NCBI GenBank assembly: GCA_965248685.1
Contig: CBDFKC010000003.1
Span: forward strand, 2,356,001 to 2,420,000
Source: VYFG01 sp965248685
GTDB lineage: Bacteria > Pseudomonadota > Gammaproteobacteria > Arenicellales > Poriferihabitantaceae
Reading direction: 5' to 3'
DNA length: 64,000 bases
Under the pieces are notes generated by a model. The model did no database searches and was not told the DNA's origin. It saw nothing but the letters and a program-made list of their open reading frames with translations. Of the stretch, positions 17,777-26,542 are shown piece by piece (positions within the stretch are counted from its first letter, which is position 1; the number at the start of each line of letters is the position of its first letter). A program made the position numbers and the translations under genes.

Positions 17777-19636
17777 ATGAATCTTCAGATTGCTCTCATC
17801 GCGCTTGGTGTTCTGGTCATCGCTGCAATTTATTTTTTTTCCCGGTGGCAGCAGGCACGAACCACGTCAAAAAAATCACGCGGCGGCTCAAATTCAATAA
17901 AACAACCATCTCTCCGCAGAGATGGTCCGAGTTTTGGCCAACAGGATAGTTTGCAGCAGCCCATCGAAGAAATAGAGAGCGACAGAAAGGCGGCGCAGAC
18001 GGATCTCGATCGGTTATCCCAGGAACCCGGTGATATTCCGGTTTTGGAGTCACGGGTTGATTCTGTTGATTCTGTTGATTCTAATGACGATTTTACCCCA
18101 AGTGCCCCGGAAGGTGAGCAATCGGAACATACTCACTTTGAGCAGGGCGATACGGCTTCCAGTTACGTCGACGACGACCAGTATGTACCCCAGCCTGAGG
18201 ATCCGGTTCGGGATAGTCGAGACCAGTTGGAGGACATTGAAGAGGGTATTGTCGAGAATTATCACAATCAGGAAGTAAAGCTGAAATTAAATGCCACGGG
18301 AGATGCATCAGTTGAGGATCGTGATGCCGGGGAAGTGACGGAACACCAGGACGATGAAATGGATCAATCAAGGAGACTTGAACAGGCAAATGCTGAATCC
18401 CAATTCGACCAGGGATTGAACCTGACTGAACCTAGGCAGGATAGAAAAATAACTCAAAAAAAATCTTTTCTTGGGTCGATTAACCCGTTCAGTCGAATCA
18501 AGGGCAACATTCAGAGTAAGTTGGATTCGGTGAAATCCGAGCGCGAAAAGTCCCATCGCAATGACGGAAAACCAGCGCAAGGTGCCAACAGTTATTCCGA
18601 GGGTGATAGTCTCGCACTTGAGTCCGCCGATATTCCTACGCCAAAAATATCTACCGATCCGTCCCTGGATATTCTTTTATCTACCCCCGGTTCTGGTCAA
18701 ACTGCCGCAATCACTGATCATGGAGAAGGGCAGAATCAACCTGCTCAGAGTGTCGCTGATAACAATCTGAATCCGGTTCCTCTGCAACCAGCTGAAGGAT
18801 TTGAGAAACTTAGTCAGATCGATTACTACGTCAAGTTGAGTGGTGATCGAGATGTCAGTAGAGAATCTGTACTGGCAATCTATCGGGATGGTGCCAGCGG
18901 CATATCCAGAACCCATAGTATTTACGGGCTATTGTTACCCGAGAAAGTTTGGCGAGATTTGGAAAACGAACCAGAAGAATCACGCTTCGGTGACCTAGTT
19001 ATAACCATGCAGCTGGTCGATCAGCTCGGGCCGGTGAGTGACGAGGAAATGACGCGATTTTCGTCACTGGTAATGAAATTATCAGAGAGCACGGGGCGAG
19101 GTTTCGCATTTATGGCGCCAATCGAAGATGCCCAGAAACAAGCCCAGGCGATTGACCAGTTTCGAAATCAATTTGATTCGATCTTTGTGGTGAACATTCG
19201 TCCCAGTGAAGATGAAATGTTTGAGGGTGCGGCGATCGAGCGCTGTGCTACCCAGATTGGGCTGATCGCTGATCAGAATAATTTTTACGCGCGGCATAAG
19301 CCGGTTGGAAAGCAGAAAGTCTGCCTCTATAGTTTGGCTAACATGAGTGATTCAGGAGAGTTTGACATCGACAATATGCGCGCAGTCAGGACCCGGGGGG
19401 TGACTTTTTTTACCCGTCCCGCGGTCAACAGATCTCCGGGTGCAGTATTTGCAGAAATGGTTGACGCCGCCAAAGCTTTTGCTTCCAGAATAAAGGGTGA
19501 GGTAGTGGCGCCAGGTTACGAAAGCCTGTCTATGGATGATGTTGAGGTAATCCGGCGATCTATAGAAAAGGTTGCCGGCGAAATGGAAAGTTATGGGATT
19601 TCTCCAGGCAGTGAAGAAGCTAACCGCCTGTTCTAG
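17777..19636 (+). CDS. zipA: Cell division protein ZipA, unusually long
   Basis: ZipA anchors FtsZ to the inner membrane and stabilises the Z ring. The 619-residue product has an N-terminal membrane anchor (residues 5-22), a long acidic linker (about 40-340) and the C-terminal FtsZ-binding fold at about 466-605. Recognisable parts of that fold are FVVNIRPSEDEMFEGAAI, VCLYSLANMSDSGEFDID and GVTFFTRPA. Known ZipA proteins are mostly about 250-350 aa. Besides the long linker, residues 345-465 look like a second, degenerate copy of the same fold. AAGGAG lies 9 nt before the ATG. Its position between smc and ligA is canonical, which supports the name. Confidence 0.93.
   Translation: MNLQIALIALGVLVIAAIYFFSRWQQARTTSKKSRGGSNSIKQPSLRRDGPSFGQQDSLQQPIEEIESDRKAAQTDLDRLSQEPGDIPVLESRVDSVDSVDSNDDFTPSAPEGEQSEHTHFEQGDTASSYVDDDQYVPQPEDPVRDSRDQLEDIEEGIVENYHNQEVKLKLNATGDASVEDRDAGEVTEHQDDEMDQSRRLEQANAESQFDQGLNLTEPRQDRKITQKKSFLGSINPFSRIKGNIQSKLDSVKSEREKSHRNDGKPAQGANSYSEGDSLALESADIPTPKISTDPSLDILLSTPGSGQTAAITDHGEGQNQPAQSVADNNLNPVPLQPAEGFEKLSQIDYYVKLSGDRDVSRESVLAIYRDGASGISRTHSIYGLLLPEKVWRDLENEPEESRFGDLVITMQLVDQLGPVSDEEMTRFSSLVMKLSESTGRGFAFMAPIEDAQKQAQAIDQFRNQFDSIFVVNIRPSEDEMFEGAAIERCATQIGLIADQNNFYARHKPVGKQKVCLYSLANMSDSGEFDIDNMRAVRTRGVTFFTRPAVNRSPGAVFAEMVDAAKAFASRIKGEVVAPGYESLSMDDVEVIRRSIEKVAGEMESYGISPGSEEANRLF
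18056..18082 (+). repeat. Three 9-bp tandem repeats inside zipA
   Basis: The unit GTTGATTCT occurs three times in a row and encodes Val-Asp-Ser three times in the acidic linker of ZipA. The repeat is in frame, so copy-number change would alter linker length without breaking the gene. Confidence 0.8.
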
Positions 19637-19647
19637 CCAACGTCCAA

Positions 19648-21684
19648 GTGTCGGAACCCGATTCCATTTCTGAATTTGATCAGGTCAACCAACTCAGGGA
19701 ACAACTTGAGTACCATAATTATAGATACTACGTACTGGATGATCCCCAGATTCCGGATATCGAGTATGACCGATTAATTCACCAACTCATCGCGCTCGAA
19801 GAAAAATACCCGGCGTTGCGCAGCGAAAACTCGCCGAGCCAAAAGGTAGGGGGCTTTGCCCCGCGTACGTTCTCAGAGGTCGTTCATGAAATTCCAATGC
19901 GTTCCCTGGCAAATGCATTTGAACCGGATGAGGTCGTGGCATTTGACCGGAGAGTCAGTGAAATTATCGACCTGGAACAAGGCCAGGTTGAATATGTTGC
20001 CGAACTAAAACTGGATGGCCTCGCGGTGAGCTTGCTCTACCAGGACGGTTGGCTGACTCAGGCTGCGACACGTGGAGATGGTCGCAAAGGTGAAAATATC
20101 ACGCAAAATATGCGTCAGGTGATGGCCCATAATACCCGGCTCAAAGGCAAGAATATTCCCGCAATTTTGGAAGTGAGGGGCGAAGTGTTTATGCGAAAAG
20201 ATGACTTCGCTGCCCTGAATAAAAATCAAAAAGCTGCTGGAGAAAAAATATTTGTTAATCCCCGCAATGCGGCGGCGGGTGGGCTACGTCAACTTGATCC
20301 GTCAGTCACCGCACGACGGCCGCTTAGTTTCTATGGCTATTCCCTTGGCCAGGTCGACGGGGCAGAAGTCCCTTCGAATCATTGGCAGGTTATGCAATGG
20401 CTCGGTAAATTCGGGGTGCCGATATCCGACAAGATCGAATTGGTGAAGGGTGTCGACGGTTGCCTGGACTACTATCAACGAATGTTGGCACTACGTGATC
20501 AGCTGCCCTTTGAAATTGATGGTATTGTTTACAAAGTGTCTCGCATGGACTGGCAAACAACCCTGGGGTTTACCGCCAAGGCGCCGCGCTGGGCGCTGGC
20601 TCACAAGTTGCCGGCCCAGGAAGAAATAACCGTGCTTGAGAAAATTGAAATCCAGGTTGGACGCACCGGAGCGATCACCCCAGTCGCCAGACTATCCCCT
20701 GTTTTTGTTGGCGGTGTAACCGTATCTAATGCGACCCTGCATAACAGAGATGAAATAGAGCGTCTGGATGCCAGGGAAGGAGATAGTGTGATCGTTCGCA
20801 GGGCGGGCGATGTTATTCCCGAAGTACTCTCGGTGGTGAAAGATAAGCGCCCTCGCAAGACCCGAAAATTTAAATTTCCTGAAAATTGCCCGGTCTGTGA
20901 TTCCGCAATCGTTTACGAGCGCGGTGGTGTAATTGCCAGGTGCAGTGGCGGTTTATTCTGTGACGCCCAGCGCAAAGAAAACATCAAGCATTTTGCTAGT
21001 CGCAAGGCGATGGACATAGAAGGCCTGGGCGATAAGATTGTTGACCAACTGTTGGAACAGAAATTAATCAATGACGTTGCCGATCTGTATAAATTATCCG
21101 TAGAGCAGATTGCAGGCTTAGATCGTATGGCAGAAAAATCAGCAAGCAATCTGGTTGAAGCCCTGGAAAAGAGTAAGCAGACCACGTTGCCCCGGTTTTT
21201 ATTTGCCCTTGGCATTCCCCAGGTCGGTGAGACCACCGCTGAAACCCTGGCCGAAGCCCTGGTTGACCTCGACCAGATAATCGTCGCCGATCATGAGAGA
21301 CTGCAGCAGGTTCCTGATGTCGGTCCTGTGGTGGCGGAAAGCATCCGGGTGTTTTTTAAGCAACCCCATAACCTGGAGGTCGTCAATAAACTGATGCAAA
21401 TTGGAGTTGTATGGCCGGTTGTGGAAGCTCGGAGTTTGGACGCTGAGTCGGTATTCTCCGGAAAGACCGTGGTCCTGACTGGCGCGCTTTCTATGGCGCG
21501 CTCAGATGCAAAAAAGATATTGCAGGCACTCGGTGCCAAGGTAACCGGCAGTGTCTCGAAAAATACCGATTTTCTCATTGCAGGCGGTGAACCCGGATCA
21601 AAGTATGACAAGGCAGAGCAACTGGGTATTTCCATTCTGGACGAATCATCCTTTATCGAGATGTCAGGGTATCAGCAAACATGA
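19648..21684 (+). CDS. ligA: NAD-dependent DNA ligase LigA
   Basis: LigA seals DNA nicks during replication and repair by using NAD+. The 678-residue product has the Ia domain (YHNYRYYVLDDPQIPDIEYD), the adenylation site with the catalytic Lys in AELKLDGLAVSLLY, the OB fold, a four-Cys zinc finger (CPVCDS and CSGGLFC), helix-hairpin-helix repeats and a C-terminal BRCT domain (FSGKTVVLTGAL). The start is a GTG 11 bp after the zipA stop, and no ATG fits. The stop overlaps the next ATG by four bases. Confidence 0.98.
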   Translation: MSEPDSISEFDQVNQLREQLEYHNYRYYVLDDPQIPDIEYDRLIHQLIALEEKYPALRSENSPSQKVGGFAPRTFSEVVHEIPMRSLANAFEPDEVVAFDRRVSEIIDLEQGQVEYVAELKLDGLAVSLLYQDGWLTQAATRGDGRKGENITQNMRQVMAHNTRLKGKNIPAILEVRGEVFMRKDDFAALNKNQKAAGEKIFVNPRNAAAGGLRQLDPSVTARRPLSFYGYSLGQVDGAEVPSNHWQVMQWLGKFGVPISDKIELVKGVDGCLDYYQRMLALRDQLPFEIDGIVYKVSRMDWQTTLGFTAKAPRWALAHKLPAQEEITVLEKIEIQVGRTGAITPVARLSPVFVGGVTVSNATLHNRDEIERLDAREGDSVIVRRAGDVIPEVLSVVKDKRPRKTRKFKFPENCPVCDSAIVYERGGVIARCSGGLFCDAQRKENIKHFASRKAMDIEGLGDKIVDQLLEQKLINDVADLYKLSVEQIAGLDRMAEKSASNLVEALEKSKQTTLPRFLFALGIPQVGETTAETLAEALVDLDQIIVADHERLQQVPDVGPVVAESIRVFFKQPHNLEVVNKLMQIGVVWPVVEARSLDAESVFSGKTVVLTGALSMARSDAKKILQALGAKVTGSVSKNTDFLIAGGEPGSKYDKAEQLGISILDESSFIEMSGYQQT

Positions 21685-21968
21685 CAGATGCTATTCAACC
21701 AGGAGGAAAATCTTCAAGGCGCGCGGTAACGGTATACGTTAAAGATCACTGCCATCTGTGTGATAACATGCTGGAACAACTGGAAACTAACCGACAGAAG
21801 AACGGTCTGGAAGCACCCTTCGATCTGATAATTCGTGACATTGAAGATTGCGCTGAATGGTACCAGCATTATCGGGAATACGTTCCGGTAATCGTAATTG
21901 ACGGTCAGGAAGTCTGTCACTATTTCTTTAACCAGGATGAATTTGAGAGTGCTCTGTTATGTCACTAG
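21681..21968 (+). CDS. Glutaredoxin-like (DUF836-type) small thioredoxin-fold protein
   Basis: The 95-residue product has a thioredoxin fold with CHLC in VYVKDHCHLCDNMLEQL, a cis-Pro region YVPVIVIDGQEV and the C-terminal helix DEFESALL. This is the pattern of DUF836/glutaredoxin-like proteins such as YfcG-neighbour small redox proteins. The exact partner is unknown. Its start overlaps the ligA stop (ATGA), and its own end overlaps the start of the next gene by 10 bp, so translation is likely coupled. A dithiol redox role is inferred from the CxxC motif. Confidence 0.82.
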   Translation: MTDAIQPGGKSSRRAVTVYVKDHCHLCDNMLEQLETNRQKNGLEAPFDLIIRDIEDCAEWYQHYREYVPVIVIDGQEVCHYFFNQDEFESALLCH

Positions 21969-23371
21969 CGCCTGTTTCCCCAACCCCACCTGAACATTTT
22001 GAATATTCCGATGCGCTTGAACAACTGACGGAAATATTCGGTGACCGAGTTCAGACGTCCAATGCGGTACGCCAACAATTTGGCAAGGACGAATCATTTC
22101 ACCCGTCTTTACCCCCCAACGCGGTAATTAAGGTACGTGATAAAAGTGAGGTCCAGCAGATAGTGGAGATTTGCGCCCGGCACAAAACCCCAATTGTTCC
22201 CCACGGTGCAGGAACCTCTCTCGAAGGTGCAATTGGGGCAGTGAAAGGAGGGATTTGTATTGATAGCAGCGAGATGAATAGTATTCTCGCTGTAAACGCA
22301 GAAGATTTTGATGTGGTGGTACAACCTGGGGTAACCCGACGTCAATTGAATGAACACTTGCGTGACACCGGATTGTTTTTTCCTATTGATCCTGGCGCAA
22401 ATGCCAGTATTGGTGGCATGACCGCAACCCGTGCATCCGGTACTAACGCGGTGCGCTACGGTACCATGCGCGAGAACGTTATCAATGTTGAGGCAGTGAT
22501 GGCGGATGGATCACTGATCAAGACGTCGAAACGGGCGCGAAAGTCGGCTGCTGGCTACGATTTAACCAGATTGCTGGTTGGCTCTGAAGGGACCCTTGGA
22601 GTATTTACCGAAATAACATTAAAGGTATATCCCATCCCGGAGGCGATATCAGCCGCGGTCTGTACTTTTGATACCCTCGAAAGCGCGGTGGCATCAGTTA
22701 TCCAGATTATTCAGTTCGGTATTCCCATAGCGCGAGTTGAATTGCTGGATGCTTTGACTATGAAGTCAATTAATATGTATTCCCATACCGACTATGCAGA
22801 GTCATCCACGTTGTTTCTCGAGTTCCATGGAACCGAGGGTGGTGTTAAGGAACAAACAGAATCAACCCGGGAAATTATCCAGGAAAACGGCGGTAGTGAT
22901 TTTCAATGGACCAGCAATACCGAAGAACGTAACAAAATGTGGCGAGCCAGGCACGATGTCGCGTGGGCTGGAAAATTATTACATCCCGCTGGGCAAATCT
23001 GGTCAACCGACGTTTGTGTGCCGATTTCCCGGCTCGCGGAATGCATTGGTGAAACCCGTAAAGACATTGACCAATCTAAATTGTTAGCGCCTATCGTTGG
23101 TCACGTCGGTGACGGAAATTTTCATCTATTATTGCTGGTAGACCATGACAATCCGGAAGAAGTTGAACGGGCTGAAGCGCTTCATCGACGCATGGTGCTG
23201 CGTGCCCTGGATATGGACGGTACCTGTACTGGAGAGCATGGAATCGGTTACGGAAAAATTGAGTTTTTGAAAATTGAACACGGTAATGCGATTGAACCCA
23301 TGAAGTTGATTAAGAAAACTCTCGACCCGGACAATATTCTTAATCCCGGGAAAGTTTTCGGGATCGTCTAA
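21959..23371 (+). CDS. FAD-linked oxidase of the GlcD/D-lactate dehydrogenase (LDHD) type
   Basis: This 470-residue enzyme should oxidise a D-2-hydroxy acid such as D-lactate or glycolate. The PCMH-type FAD domain is clear: PIVPHGAGTSLEGAIGAV, the motif DPGANASIGGMTATRASGTN and LVGSEGTLGVFTEITLKVYP. The C-terminal catalytic half ends with HVGDGNFHLLLLVDHD and TCTGEHGIGYGK, including the conserved His residues. The overall look is that of mitochondrial-type LDHD, a single-chain enzyme without a GlcE/GlcF partner. It is embedded between the glutaredoxin-like gene and alkB in a tight run. The exact substrate is not determined. Confidence 0.9.
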   Translation: MSLAPVSPTPPEHFEYSDALEQLTEIFGDRVQTSNAVRQQFGKDESFHPSLPPNAVIKVRDKSEVQQIVEICARHKTPIVPHGAGTSLEGAIGAVKGGICIDSSEMNSILAVNAEDFDVVVQPGVTRRQLNEHLRDTGLFFPIDPGANASIGGMTATRASGTNAVRYGTMRENVINVEAVMADGSLIKTSKRARKSAAGYDLTRLLVGSEGTLGVFTEITLKVYPIPEAISAAVCTFDTLESAVASVIQIIQFGIPIARVELLDALTMKSINMYSHTDYAESSTLFLEFHGTEGGVKEQTESTREIIQENGGSDFQWTSNTEERNKMWRARHDVAWAGKLLHPAGQIWSTDVCVPISRLAECIGETRKDIDQSKLLAPIVGHVGDGNFHLLLLVDHDNPEEVERAEALHRRMVLRALDMDGTCTGEHGIGYGKIEFLKIEHGNAIEPMKLIKKTLDPDNILNPGKVFGIV

Positions 23372-23395
23372 GAGGTAGGATTTCTGATAATTTAG

Positions 23396-23992
23396 ATGGT
23401 TCGGGTTAAATGCGAAATTCCACTTGTTGATGGCAAGTGTCAGCTAATTCAAAATTTTATATCAGTCCGATACGCTAATCGTTTATTAGAAAAATTGTTG
23501 CAACAGGTTGAATGGCATCAGCCAACAATAAAGCTGTTCGGAAAGTCTGTGTTATCTCCCAGACTATCGGCCTGGTATGGTGATGCAGGCGCCATCTACC
23601 AATATTCCGGAATGGAGAATAAACCACTGGGCTGGATAGAACCATTAACTGAAGTAAAAATTCGGCTTGAGGATTCTGTTGGCATGACATTTAATAGCGT
23701 ATTGTTGAACCTGTACCGAAACGGCGACGATGCAATGGGTTGGCACGCGGATGATGAACCCGAATTAGGCAGTAATCCCGCTATCGCCTCAATCAGCCTT
23801 GGTCATACCCGGAGTTTTAAGCTCCGTCACAAAAACAACAGAACGTTGCCGACATTAAAATTGGATCTCGACCATGGCTCGTTACTGCTGATGACTGGGT
23901 CCACCCAGCATTTCTGGAAGCATTCGGTTTCCCGCACCAAAAAGGTCGCAGGACAACGTGTCAATCTGACATTTCGCCAGGTTATTAACTGA
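23396..23992 (+). CDS. alkB: AlkB-type DNA/RNA demethylase (Fe(II)/2-oxoglutarate)
   Basis: AlkB proteins remove methyl groups from N1-methyladenine and N3-methylcytosine by oxidative demethylation. The 198-residue product has H117-x-D119 in GWHADDEPEL, H176 in HFWKHSVSR, and the family signature R188-x-N-x-T-x-R194 (RVNLTFR). It also carries the LSAWYGDAGAIYQYSG region seen in AlkB2/AlkB3-like proteins of eukaryotes and many bacteria. The length is like the ALKBH2/3 group and shorter than E. coli AlkB (216 aa). It sits 24 bp after the LDHD-type oxidase gene and has no ada gene nearby. Confidence 0.93.
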   Translation: MVRVKCEIPLVDGKCQLIQNFISVRYANRLLEKLLQQVEWHQPTIKLFGKSVLSPRLSAWYGDAGAIYQYSGMENKPLGWIEPLTEVKIRLEDSVGMTFNSVLLNLYRNGDDAMGWHADDEPELGSNPAIASISLGHTRSFKLRHKNNRTLPTLKLDLDHGSLLLMTGSTQHFWKHSVSRTKKVAGQRVNLTFRQVIN

Positions 23993-24014
23993 CCAGGAAT
24001 ATTCACTATTGACT

Positions 24015-25112
24015 ATGCTATCCGCAGAAAGCTATACCGACGAAGAATATTTGTCGTTGGAACGCAACACCCTGTTTACCGAGCAATGGGCGGGAATTGG
24101 GTTTGCCAGCGAGATACCTGACCCGGGAGATATTCTGCCGCGCAAGTTACTGCACAATCCACTGCTGATGACCCGTGATATGGCAGGGCAAGTCCATGTT
24201 TTCGCAAACGTATGTCGCCACCGCGGGCATCTTTTAGCGGGACAATTCTGCAATGGTCGGAAGGCTATTACTTGCCCGTATCACGCGTGGAGTTATGGAC
24301 TGGATGGCGCATTTATCAGAGCACCCTTTTGGGACGGAACCCGCAACTCTTCACCGGATTCTAAGACCCTTAACAGATTAGCTCTCATACCGATTCGGTT
24401 TGCAGTCTGGTATGACATTATCTTTGTTAATCTTTCTGGTACAGCGCCTCCATTTGAACAATATATCAACTCACTCGATCAACGTTGGAGAGTGCCGCGG
24501 GACAGCAATCAGTTGCGAATGTTCGATCAAGCGGACTACACCATTGCAGGAAACTGGAAATTGGTGGCTGAAAATTTTCTCGATAACTACCACTTGCCAT
24601 GGGTTCATCCCGAAGTTGGTAGTTCAATAGAAGCCTCAATCGGGCTGGAGGTGGAGAACATTAGATTGTGTGACCATATTATGGGTTTTAGCCACCCTAC
24701 GGCCGGGTTGGACAAGAGTAAGACCGAGAATCCCCTGCCCATGTGGAGTGAAATATCTGTATCGGAACAGATACGCCAGGACCTTTTCTTTATTTTCCCA
24801 AATATTTGCATGGTAATGGAGGGTAATTATTTATGGTCGATGTTATTGTTTCCAGATAAGGTCAATCGATGCCAGGAAAAAATCGGTCTTTATGTGGTGG
24901 GAGAAAATGCCTTGGAGGAGCAGTACAGGGTTTCCCGGAATCAACTGGCGACTTTGATCTATCAAATTAATGAGCAGGATAAAGTTGTTGTGGCGGGTTT
25001 GCAAAATGGTCACTATGGTAATGCCGCTTCCCAGGGATTTTTTAATCCGCGACACGATCAGCTGGGAATCTGGTTCCACCAATTAATCGCGGATAAACTA
25101 TCGTTGAAATGA
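24015..25112 (+). CDS. Rieske-type ring-hydroxylating oxygenase, catalytic alpha subunit
   Basis: The 365-residue product has a Rieske [2Fe-2S] motif C67-x-H69 (CRHRGHLL) and C87-x2-H90 (CPYHAWSYGLDG). The catalytic SRPBCC domain carries mononuclear iron ligands H193 and H198 in ENFLDNYHLPWVHPE, with the bridging Asp. Such subunits hydroxylate aromatics or demethylate quaternary amines such as carnitine, stachydrine or glycine betaine. The substrate is not clear from sequence, and no reductase or ferredoxin gene is in the window. A TTG at 24009 in the same frame is better spaced from AGGA at 23995 and could be the true start. The stop overlaps the next ATG. Confidence 0.9.
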   Translation: MLSAESYTDEEYLSLERNTLFTEQWAGIGFASEIPDPGDILPRKLLHNPLLMTRDMAGQVHVFANVCRHRGHLLAGQFCNGRKAITCPYHAWSYGLDGAFIRAPFWDGTRNSSPDSKTLNRLALIPIRFAVWYDIIFVNLSGTAPPFEQYINSLDQRWRVPRDSNQLRMFDQADYTIAGNWKLVAENFLDNYHLPWVHPEVGSSIEASIGLEVENIRLCDHIMGFSHPTAGLDKSKTENPLPMWSEISVSEQIRQDLFFIFPNICMVMEGNYLWSMLLFPDKVNRCQEKIGLYVVGENALEEQYRVSRNQLATLIYQINEQDKVVVAGLQNGHYGNAASQGFFNPRHDQLGIWFHQLIADKLSLK

Positions 25113-25957
25113 GTCAAAAATTAGAAGTTTTTCAATCCATGTGGTCGATGGAACAACGGCGCCCGGATGGGTTTAACTGGTCCAACGAGCAAAAGTTCGA
25201 AATGATTGCGGAGGCAGGATATGCTGGCGTTGCGATGGACTTCGCCTCGAGTGATGTTGATGATGCTCGGGAATTTCTACCTCTAATCGAAAAATACAAT
25301 TTGGGATGCGCCCTGATCGCATTTCCCACCACTGTAGATGACCTTCGGGAAGTAGTGGATTTATCGAAAGATTTTGATACCCGATATGTTGCAATAAACG
25401 CGCGATATTTCCCCTGGACGCCAGCACAAGCAGTTGAACGAATTATGGGATGGCTGGAAATGGGAGAGCGTGAGGAAGTCCCGATATATCTTGAAACCCA
25501 TCGCTATACCCTGACCAATGACGTCGTATTTACCCTGGATCTGATGGATCTGATTCCGCAACTGGAAATGGTGGCGGACCTGTCTCATATTCTCGTTGCC
25601 AGGGAGTTTCCCCAGCCAATCGATACGTTGTCGGATCAATTGATCGATCGCATTCTGCGCCGATCCGCGTCTTTTCAGGGTCGGATTGGTTCCCGTGAGC
25701 AGGTTCAGATCCCATTGGGGTATTCTCAGCATCAGTATTGGGAAACGTTGTTTGGGGAATGGTGGCAACGAGGATTCAACTATTGGCGAGCACGAAATGA
25801 CGATGACGCGGTGCTGAATTTCTTATGTGAGCTTGGTCCGCCGCCCTACGCGATTACAGGAAAAGATGGATATGAGCTGTCTGATCGCTGGCAGGAAGGA
25901 TTGGAGATTAAACGGCGGGTAGAAGAAATCTGGGAGAATTCCGAACGGGATGAATAG
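25109..25957 (+). CDS. TIM-barrel sugar isomerase/AP-endonuclease-2-like protein
   Basis: The 282-residue product has the xylose-isomerase-like TIM barrel fold. Predicted metal ligands include Glu in IYLETHRYTL, Asp and His in VADLSHILVA, and a later Arg/Glu pair. Relatives include sugar-phosphate isomerases/epimerases and myo-inositol catabolism enzymes. It overlaps the Rieske gene by four bases (ATGA), so the two are translationally coupled and probably act in one catabolic step series. The true substrate is unknown. The family is recognisable from fold-level motifs rather than from a characterised close relative. Confidence 0.75.
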   Translation: MSQKLEVFQSMWSMEQRRPDGFNWSNEQKFEMIAEAGYAGVAMDFASSDVDDAREFLPLIEKYNLGCALIAFPTTVDDLREVVDLSKDFDTRYVAINARYFPWTPAQAVERIMGWLEMGEREEVPIYLETHRYTLTNDVVFTLDLMDLIPQLEMVADLSHILVAREFPQPIDTLSDQLIDRILRRSASFQGRIGSREQVQIPLGYSQHQYWETLFGEWWQRGFNYWRARNDDDAVLNFLCELGPPPYAITGKDGYELSDRWQEGLEIKRRVEEIWENSERDE

Positions 25958-25978
25958 GCCCAGGATGGCAGTCGCGCT

Positions 25979-26524
25979 CTATGGTTGAGACTTCAGCAGG
26001 ACGCTAGTGGCGCCACTGCCACCGTCTTGAGGAGTGCAGGAGCAAAACGCCAAAACCTCAGGTTGTTGTTTGAGCCAGTGGATGGTAAGAGGTTTTAAAA
26101 CCCCGCCGGTTTGTTCAGATCGCTGACCTTTACCATGAATAATCTGGACGCAGCGACAGCCGTATTGGGTTGCTTCGGAGATAAACCGGTTCAAGGCCGC
26201 GTCGGCTTGATGGCTTCTCATTCCGTGCAGGTCCAGTGATTCCTCTATTATTAGAGCGCCCTGGCGAAGCTTTTTTATCAGAGATTTCTGAAGTCCACTG
26301 CGGGCATACAGAACCAGCGGTCCATCGGTAGTCTGGTCAATTACCGCCCTGGAAGGAGGAGAATTCGGCGCAGATTCTGCCTGACTATGGCCGCGGCCTG
26401 CCAGCGCGGTTTGCACCTCGTCGGGTTCACGCCGCCGGTTTGCATAGGGTTGCTGGTGAACCCCTTCAGCCTCCATGGTTCGGCGGAATAGTTCAGATTC
26501 ATTGTTGTCCCGGGTCTCTGTCAT
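25979..26524 (-). CDS. Smr-domain protein (SmrA/SmrB-like nuclease)
   Basis: The 181-residue product has an Smr domain at about 90-175 with the conserved LDLHGMRSHQADAAL and VQIIHGKGQRS motifs (the HGxG loop). The N-terminal 80 residues are charged and likely disordered. In E. coli SmrB cleaves mRNA at collided ribosomes, and Smr domains of other proteins nick DNA. This protein resembles the SmrA/SmrB group in length, but I cannot separate the two. It converges with the isomerase-like gene (21-bp gap) and lies 18 bp downstream of trxB. Confidence 0.9.
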   Translation of the reverse strand: MTETRDNNESELFRRTMEAEGVHQQPYANRRREPDEVQTALAGRGHSQAESAPNSPPSRAVIDQTTDGPLVLYARSGLQKSLIKKLRQGALIIEESLDLHGMRSHQADAALNRFISEATQYGCRCVQIIHGKGQRSEQTGGVLKPLTIHWLKQQPEVLAFCSCTPQDGGSGATSVLLKSQP

Positions 26525-26542
26525 GGGAAAGCTTTATAAAGT

